Of a DNA stretch of 9,106 nt, positions 4,820-9,106 are shown piece by piece; within the stretch, counting starts at the first letter, position 1, and each line of letters opens with the position of its first letter. Under the pieces are notes generated by a model. It saw nothing but the letters and a program-made list of their open reading frames with translations, was not told where the DNA came from and did not search any database. This stretch comes from Candidatus Methanomethylophilaceae archaeon. Lineage in GTDB: Archaea > Thermoplasmatota > Thermoplasmata > Methanomassiliicoccales > Methanomethylophilaceae. The stretch covers positions 1 through 9,106 of the forward strand of contig JAFPVN010000276.1 in assembly GCA_017395275.1 (NCBI GenBank), written 5' to 3'. Position numbers and translations under genes: made by a program.

Positions 4820-6187
4820 ATGGACAGAAGATGCCTGAAGGATCTCATCAGATGGAACGAATCCAAGAACCGTAAGCCCCTGATCATTTGGGGGGCAAGA
4901 CAGGTCGGGAAAACCTATCTGATAAAGGAGATCTTCGCTGAAAGATACTATGCCGGGAAGTATGTTTACATCGATTGCAATGAGGAACCAGCTTTCTGCA
5001 GGTTCTGCGAGACGCATCCTAAAGCCAAGGATGTACTGGAATACATCTCGCTGGACAGGGGAATAACGGTAGATCGGTCCACCCTTCTGATATTCGATGA
5101 GGTCCAGGAATGTCTGTCAGTGGTGACCCTCATGAAATATCTGTGCCAGGAGTACCGTGACATTCCGGTAATAGTGACTGGTTCCATGGTCAGGATAAGG
5201 ATCAAACGCAAAAAACGGGGGCCGAAACAGAAGGGTTTCCTGTTCCCTGTAGGGAAGATTGACGAGATGACCGTATATCCCATGTCATTCGACGAATATC
5301 TATACAACCGCAACAGGCAGATATATGACAAGATCGTGGACGCATATCAGCGTAAAAGGCCGATGGAGCAATCGTTCCATGAGATGGCACTCAATCTGTT
5401 CTACGAGTATCTGCTGGTCGGAGGAATGCCCGAATCGGTATCCTCCTATCTGGAAACCGGAAGCTTCAACGAATCCAGGAATATACTCAAAACTCTGTAC
5501 GGGAACTACCTGGCGGATATGGACCTCTATCAGGCAAGCCCGGAGTCCATATTGAGGACAAGGGCGATTTTCTCCAATATATGCAATTTCCTAAACAGGG
5601 AGTCCAGGAACTTCAGCCCCTCGCTCATCGAGAAAGGCACCAAGAACAGGGATATGCGGTCACCCATCGATTGGCTCAAGGAAGCTCATGCGGTATACAT
5701 ATCCAACAAGGTGGAGGGTCGCATCACATTCCCGATGACCGAATCGAACGGAACATTCAGGATATATCTGGCGGACATGGGCATGTTCTCGTATCAGAGC
5801 GGGATAAATCCTGTCACGTTCATCACCGGTGACGGGAGAGAATCGCTTTCGGGGGTGTTCTATGAGAACTTCGCTGCAGAGGAACTCGGGTCCAGGGGGA
5901 TTCCCCTGTTCTATTGGTGCGGCAAAGGCGGTTCCGAATTCGAATTCATCCTGGAAGATGACGGATTCGCCATACCTTTGGATGCCAAAAGGACGAAAGG
6001 ATCCCTTACTTCACTTAAGAAATTCCGTGATAACAACAGTTTCAGCTATGCGGTGAAGGTATCCAGGAACAACTACGGTTATGACATGGAGACAGGGATA
6101 CTGACGATCCCGTTCTACGAGCTGTTCCTGCTGGCCGAACAGATCGCCGATGACCGTATCCCCGATGATCTCTTCAACAGAAATTGA
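4820..6187 (+). CDS. AAA ATPase with DUF4143-type C-terminus
   Basis: The protein has 455 residues, starting at ATG 4820 behind GGAGGT (4811-4816). The N-terminal AAA_14-type domain has Walker A GARQVGKT (25-32), Walker B LLIFDEVQ (89-96) and a sensor-like VIVTGS (117-122). An unusually basic insert RIRIKRKKRGPKQKG follows (125-139). Then come the family features YPMSFDEYL, LLVGGMPESV and LADMGMF, and a DUF4143 region with SEFEFIL (372-378) and PLDAKRTKG (386-394), where E375, D388 and K390 resemble a PD-(D/E)xK nuclease core. These proteins are very common in archaea and gut bacteria and their function is still poorly known; links to mobile elements, toxin-like or defence roles have been proposed. 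Here it sits between two sfsA genes with its own regulated-looking promoter. Confidence 0.88.
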   Translation: MDRRCLKDLIRWNESKNRKPLIIWGARQVGKTYLIKEIFAERYYAGKYVYIDCNEEPAFCRFCETHPKAKDVLEYISLDRGITVDRSTLLIFDEVQECLSVVTLMKYLCQEYRDIPVIVTGSMVRIRIKRKKRGPKQKGFLFPVGKIDEMTVYPMSFDEYLYNRNRQIYDKIVDAYQRKRPMEQSFHEMALNLFYEYLLVGGMPESVSSYLETGSFNESRNILKTLYGNYLADMDLYQASPESILRTRAIFSNICNFLNRESRNFSPSLIEKGTKNRDMRSPIDWLKEAHAVYISNKVEGRITFPMTESNGTFRIYLADMGMFSYQSGINPVTFITGDGRESLSGVFYENFAAEELGSRGIPLFYWCGKGGSEFEFILEDDGFAIPLDAKRTKGSLTSLKKFRDNNSFSYAVKVSRNNYGYDMETGILTIPFYELFLLAEQIADDRIPDDLFNRN

Positions 6188-6413
6188 GAGCTGGGGGAGC
6201 GTGGGAAACAGATGTAATCCGGCTAATCAATCCGATAGGGAAACGACCGGTCAATCATATGCTTCGGCTGGTGTCTGTATCTGTCGAACTCAAGTTAATA
6301 ATTTCAACTAAATATCTTCAGAAGAACGGCCAGCGGAACGATTATCCCCTTCTTACCGGTCAGATGTGGATTGCCTCGATACGTTAATCATCTGTCCCGT
6401 ATTGTCGGGATTC
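6188..6413 (+). other. Gap of 226 bases with a repeat copy and weak promoter
   Basis: No convincing gene was found between the ATPase stop and the second sfsA. The gap holds one copy of a 25-nt repeat (6270-6294), an 8-bp palindrome GACCGGTC (6246-6253) whose ACCGGTCA recurs at 6355-6362, and a weak TATA-like CTAAATATC at about 6308-6316. Confidence 0.4.
6270..6294 (+). repeat. 25-nt repeat, copy 1
   Basis: Positions 6270-6294 and 7670-7694 match at 22 of 25 bases in the same orientation, 1,400 bases apart. The shared core ends AACTCAAG. Similarity stops abruptly on both sides. The function is unknown: a mobile-element end, a regulatory site or an old duplication edge. Confidence 0.6.
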
Positions 6414-7148
6414 ATGGAGAGCATCAGTTTCCCGGTACCTCTCACGGAAGGCACCATCGTCAAGCGCACCAGCATCTACACCATGGATGTTTCCGTAAAC
6501 GGAGAAACCGTCCAGTGCCACTGTCCCACCACCGGGCGTATCGGGAACATAGACCTGTCGGGCAGGCCCTGTCTGCTGTCCCCCTCAGACAATCCCAAGA
6601 GGAAGACTGGATACACGGTGGAAGCCATAAGCCTCGGAAGACCTGATGACTCCGACAAGAGATGGATCGGGATAAACCAGAATGCCGCCAACAGATACGT
6701 CGAACATTATCTCCGCAACGGAGGGTTCCCTGATATGGTGGAAGGGACGGAGGTCAGAAGGGAAGTATTCCTGGGGGAATCCAAACTCGATTTCCTGGTC
6801 GGCGATTGCTATCTGGAGGTCAAGACTCCGCTCCAGCACCTTCAGGTGGATATACCGGATTATGTGAAGACCAAGAAGGTGACGCCGTTCTCGTCCACTG
6901 ACAGGATGACCAGGCACATGAAGGAGCTGGCATCCAGTCTGGAATCCCATCAAAGGGCCGTGATGCTCATCGTTTTCCTTTACGACAACCCAGGATTCAG
7001 AGTGGTGGAAAGGAGCACCAATTACGAGCAGGTCAAGGCAACGGTCGAAGAATGCGTCTCCAAAGGTGTGGAGACATGGCAGGCGAACTTCCGTATAGAT
7101 CCTGAAGGGGTCTCTCTTATCGAATACTTCAGGATCGACGTGGAGTAA
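6414..7148 (+). CDS. sfsA: SfsA family protein (nuclease-fold), copy 2, divergent
   Basis: The protein has 244 residues from ATG 6414, a start supported by family alignment (TEGTIVKRTSIYTMDV then ETVQCHCPTTGRI, like the SfsA OB-fold with its CPNTG motif). SPSDNPKRKTGYTVE (56-70) is also standard. The nuclease motifs are GESKLDFLVG (121-130) and CYLEVKTPL (132-140), giving D126, E135 and K137. After that the usual FPDAPTERG stretch is replaced by a longer segment, about 20 residues more, ending PFSSTDRMTRHMKEL, and the C-terminus ends EYFRIDVE rather than LKDPVE. It differs clearly from copy 1, so it is an old paralog or an acquired gene and may act on different substrates. A GTG start at 6366 is possible but has no family support. 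Its TAA abuts the cupin stop. Confidence 0.85.
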   Translation: MESISFPVPLTEGTIVKRTSIYTMDVSVNGETVQCHCPTTGRIGNIDLSGRPCLLSPSDNPKRKTGYTVEAISLGRPDDSDKRWIGINQNAANRYVEHYLRNGGFPDMVEGTEVRREVFLGESKLDFLVGDCYLEVKTPLQHLQVDIPDYVKTKKVTPFSSTDRMTRHMKELASSLESHQRAVMLIVFLYDNPGFRVVERSTNYEQVKATVEECVSKGVETWQANFRIDPEGVSLIEYFRIDVE

Positions 7149-7481
7149 TCATTCCAGGTAACGCACCGCGGTGAAAAGGACGAGACCCGAATCGCCGTCG
7201 TTGATGATGGAATGCTCGCCGCCAGGAGGGCAGACGTGGCACACGCCGGGTTTCAGCTGTTCCGTTACGCCGTTGCATACCGCATGGCCGATGCCGGACA
7301 CAACGTAATTGATGTCCACACTGCCTTTCTGTACGTGGGAGCCTATCGAAGATCCGGGCGCTATCCTGCAGAGAATGAATCTCCCCTCGGGACCCATGTC
7401 CATTCTGGCATATACGGAGCCTTCGCCGCCGTCCATGCCGTCGATGCGCACTTCATCTATCGAATCGAAATCTACCAGCAT
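7149..7481 (-). CDS. Cupin domain protein
   Basis: The protein has 110 residues, typical of a single-domain cupin. The first cupin motif region is PGSSIGSHVQKGSVDINYVVSG (42-63) and the second is LKPGVCHVCPPGGEHSIIN (76-94). The metal site is partial: H49 and H90 are kept, but the second histidine of HxH is glutamine (Q51) and the usual glutamate is not obvious, with D56 the nearest acid. It may bind a small molecule or metal weakly; the substrate cannot be deduced. The promoter is clear (TTTTATACGG, 7501-7510) at 27 nt from ATG 7481, with no ribosome binding site, so a leaderless mRNA is likely. It converges on sfsA copy 2 with directly abutting stops. Confidence 0.85.
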   Translation of the reverse strand: MLVDFDSIDEVRIDGMDGGEGSVYARMDMGPEGRFILCRIAPGSSIGSHVQKGSVDINYVVSGIGHAVCNGVTEQLKPGVCHVCPPGGEHSIINDGDSGLVLFTAVRYLE

Positions 7482-7500
7482 AATCCAATCTTTGGATCGA

Positions 7501-7510
7501 CCGTATAAAA
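7501..7510 (-). promoter_or_regulatory. TATA box of the cupin gene (leaderless)
   Basis: On the minus strand TTTTATACGG is centred about 25-27 nt ahead of the ATG at 7481. No Shine-Dalgarno sequence lies between them, so transcription probably begins at or next to the start codon. Confidence 0.6.
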
Positions 7511-7523
7511 ATCTTGTCGTATT

Positions 7524-7609
7524 GCTGTTCCTGGGGTGAATAACATTGGCTCTCTAAGTTTTAGGGTGGTTGCCCTAAAATCAGTTATGCTCCGTAGCAT
7601 AGGAACAGC
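7524..7609. other. Multi-hairpin element: two hairpins inside a 9-bp outer stem
   Basis: GCTGTTCCT (7524-7532) is the exact reverse complement of AGGAACAGC (7601-7609). Inside are two perfect hairpins: TTTTAGGG/CCCTAAAA with a 6-base loop (7559-7580) and TATGCT/AGCATA with a CCGT loop (7586-7601). The second hairpin stacks directly on the outer stem, giving a three-way-junction shape. There is no T-rich terminator tail. It lies in the divergent gap between the cupin and phosphopantetheinyl transferase genes, outside both predicted leaders. It could be a small RNA, a miniature transposable element, or a protein-binding palindrome. I cannot assign it to a known RNA family. Confidence 0.55.
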
Positions 7610-7669
7610 AAAACGAATCTGCTAAGTGAGAACGGGAAAGGGACCTGCACCAATGGGAAAAAACTTAAG

Positions 7670-7694
7670 GGTGCCTGTTTCTGTCCAACTCAAG
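7670..7694 (+). repeat. 25-nt repeat, copy 2, just before the PPTase start
   Basis: This is the second copy of the 25-nt repeat (22 of 25 bases shared with 6270-6294). It ends five bases before ATG 7700 and begins right at a TATA-like AACTTAAG (7664-7671), so here it spans the likely transcription start. Confidence 0.6.
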
Positions 7695-7699
7695 ATAGA

Positions 7700-8347
7700 A
7701 TGATCCGCTGCTTCGTGACCGACTGCTCCCCGCTGGGGGATCCCGCGGTCTACGACAGGGCGTACGCCCTCATCTCCGACGCGAGGAAGGGGAAGGCGGA
7801 CTTCTACAGGTTCCCGACGGACAGGATGCTCAGCGTCACCGCCGGTCTGTTCCTGAGGCTCATCGAGAGGTCGTACGGCGCGGTCACGGAGGACGGGAAC
7901 GGGAAGCTCCGCTGTCCGGGCATCGAGTTCAACCTCTCCCATTCCGGACACTACGTGGCATTCGCGTTGTCCGAGGATCCCGTGGGGATCGACATAGAGG
8001 CGGTGGGACGCAACAGGGACATCGCCAAGAGGGTGATGGATCCTCAGGAGTACTCGGACTTCATGGATACGGTCGGGGAGAAGGACCGTAATGAGGTCTT
8101 CGCCAGGATGTGGACGGCGAAGGAGAGCTACATGAAGGCCCTCGGCCTCGGGTTCAGACTGCCTCCCGAATCCTTCAGGGTATTGTACGGATACGACATC
8201 AGGAGCCCCGACGGGACCATGCCCATATGCGAGCTGGCTCCCCCGGAGGGTTTCCGCATATGCGTCTGCGGGGACGGAGACTGTACCATACGCCCCGTCG
8301 GCGTGGAAGAGCTGATGGATGCCCGCTCCTTCGGGGACATCCTGTGA
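7700..8347 (+). CDS. 4'-phosphopantetheinyl transferase (Sfp type)
   Basis: The protein has 215 residues, the normal length for a single-chain Sfp/AcpT-type enzyme. It moves the phosphopantetheine arm of coenzyme A onto a serine of a carrier protein. All family motifs are present: FNLSHSGHYVAFAL (77-90), GIDIEAVGR (96-104) with magnesium ligands D98 and E100, and FARMWTAKESYMKALGLGF (134-152) with catalytic E142 and K141. ATG 7700 follows a TATA-like site at 7664-7671, suggesting a short leader. Codon use is GC-rich like the HPr-kinase-like gene. Most archaea lack fatty-acid synthase, so the likely client is a peptide-synthetase or other carrier protein outside the window. The exporter gene 200 bases downstream fits a secondary-metabolism theme. 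Confidence 0.93.
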   Translation: MIRCFVTDCSPLGDPAVYDRAYALISDARKGKADFYRFPTDRMLSVTAGLFLRLIERSYGAVTEDGNGKLRCPGIEFNLSHSGHYVAFALSEDPVGIDIEAVGRNRDIAKRVMDPQEYSDFMDTVGEKDRNEVFARMWTAKESYMKALGLGFRLPPESFRVLYGYDIRSPDGTMPICELAPPEGFRICVCGDGDCTIRPVGVEELMDARSFGDIL

Positions 8348-8348
8348 C

Positions 8349-8478
8349 CTAAAGATCGCTGTCCTCCGTTATCGTCAGACGGATTGTCGCATGGATCTGA
8401 TCATCTGGCACATCTTTGTCAATACCGATTCCGCACCTGCCGGCAATGTATCCCGGAGCCGCCCCGTCCGCCGACCTG
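8349..8478 (-). pseudogene. Possible 3' remnant of an unidentified gene
   Basis: Minus-strand sequence ends in a TAG (8349-8351), one base from the stop of the phosphopantetheinyl transferase gene. Its last residues, GRCGIGIDKDVPDD and TIRLTITEDSDL, look like a natural soluble C-terminus. Tail-to-tail abutting genes are common in this window, which gives slight support. Upstream the reading runs into the AT-rich promoter of the ABC gene and has no good start, so if real it is truncated. No family recognised. Confidence 0.2.
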
Positions 8479-8487
8479 GATTTGAAC

Positions 8488-8551
8488 AAATATATGAATA
8501 GAGGCCCCGATACCGCCCTGTTGTACGTATAATCCAATGAAGGTCAGTCAG
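8488..8551 (+). promoter_or_regulatory. Promoter and ribosome binding site of the ABC transporter gene
   Basis: AAATATATG at 8488-8496 is a good TATA box, placing transcription near 8520. GAAGGT (8539-8544) lies seven bases before ATG 8552, which favours 8552 over the ATG at 8537 that overlaps this site. Confidence 0.5.
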
Positions 8552-9106
8552 ATGAGCGGTGCCGGAAAGAACAAGGACAGGACAGGCCGCAGCGTCGGCA
8601 TATTCTCGTTCATGAGGTTCTACGGCAGGACCGAATGGATACTGACGGCCCTGGTCCTGGCCATGACCTTCGCCCAAGTGTATCTGGAATTGGAACTGCC
8701 GAGGTACATGGCCGAGATCACCGACGTCATCACCGCCCACGGGACCACCGATGAGGTCGTGTCGAAATCGTTCGCCATGGCCGCCTGTGCCGTTGGGAGC
8801 CTTGCCGTCGGTCTCGTCATCAGCGTACAGGTCGGTTGGATCTCCTCGTCGGTGGCGAAGAGGATACGTGCGACACAGTTCAATCACATCCAGCAGTTCT
8901 CGATGGCCGAGGTGGAGAAGATATCCGCCGAGAGCCTGATCACCCGCTCCACCAACGATGTGAAACAGATCCAGGACTTCATCGGGATAGCGCTGCAGTC
9001 CCTCATGAGATCGCCCATAATCTCCGTGTGGGCAATACTGAGGATCAGCTCCGGCAACCTCACCTGGACGGCGTCCGCACCTTCATCCCCGCTTCGCACG
9101 TTTCCA
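8552..9106 (+). CDS. ABC transporter, exporter-type permease/ATPase (3' partial)
   Basis: The first 185 codons of an exporter-type ABC protein are present. Segments seen are a basic cytoplasmic start, TM1 (WILTALVLAMTFAQVYLEL, about 30-48), an extracellular loop, TM2 (SFAMAACAVGSLAVGLVISV, about 77-96), the intracellular coupling region AKRIRATQFNHIQQFS, and RSTNDVKQIQDFIGIALQSL (about 138-157), the strongly conserved TRxTNDVxxIQ signature of the bacterial and archaeal multidrug/lipid exporter group. The ATPase domain lies beyond the window. The last ten residues (APSSPLRTFP) are unusually polar where another helix is expected, so a frameshift or sequence error near the edge is possible. Such transporters often work in pairs, so a second gene may follow. 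Confidence 0.88.
   Translation, partial: MSGAGKNKDRTGRSVGIFSFMRFYGRTEWILTALVLAMTFAQVYLELELPRYMAEITDVITAHGTTDEVVSKSFAMAACAVGSLAVGLVISVQVGWISSSVAKRIRATQFNHIQQFSMAEVEKISAESLITRSTNDVKQIQDFIGIALQSLMRSPIISVWAILRISSGNLTWTASAPSSPLRTFP

Noticed and set aside
7524..7609. A tRNA (including tRNA-Pyl, because of CTCTAAG) or C/D box RNA
   Set aside because: The arm sizes do not fit a tRNA cloverleaf, there is no T-loop consensus or acceptor geometry, and no C/D boxes are visible.
1..9106. CRISPR array, complete insertion sequence, integrase attachment site or rRNA
   Set aside because: I saw no regularly spaced repeats, transposase or integrase motifs, or rRNA-like sequence.

Overview
The window looks archaeal and most likely comes from a Methanomassiliicoccales-type methanogen. 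This is inferred from gene style, not proven. The signs are archaeal TATA boxes about 27 nt ahead of start codons, leaderless-looking genes beside GGAGGT or GAGGTG ribosome binding sites, AGG-rich arginine codons, a 3' piece of a 4Fe-4S aldo/keto reductase, and a mix of small regulators, SfsA proteins and a DUF4143 ATPase. No tRNA, rRNA, CRISPR array or complete transposon is visible.

Layout, left to right: the 3' tail of a membrane protein (1-117); an HPr-kinase-like P-loop protein (264-1205); a compact scar made of the 3' ends of two 5'-deleted genes, an sfsA (minus) and a ferredoxin-type aldo/keto reductase (plus) (1206-1389); a GNAT-like protein (minus) divergent from a TetR regulator (1390-2449); an apparent operon of a bacterioferritin-like protein, a small helix-turn-helix protein and a flavin reductase (2545-3737), closed by a hairpin terminator. 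Next comes a 5'-truncated group II intron on the minus strand with intact domains V and VI (about 3773-3990). It is followed by sfsA copy 1 (minus), a divergent AAA ATPase with a DUF4143 region, and sfsA copy 2 (plus), then a convergent cupin (minus). A gap with a multi-hairpin element follows, then a 4'-phosphopantetheinyl transferase and the start of an ABC exporter that runs off the window.

The region looks like a patchwork. Many genes meet tail to tail with directly abutting stop codons, two genes survive only as 3' ends, and a selfish-element fragment sits between operons. The genes that plausibly work together are the ferritin/HTH/flavin reductase set (iron or oxidative-stress redox), the TetR/GNAT pair (repressor and possible target), and perhaps the phosphopantetheinyl transferase with the exporter (secondary metabolism). 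The two SfsA nuclease-fold proteins beside the AAA-DUF4143 ATPase are the most unusual neighbourhood, but a joint function is speculation.
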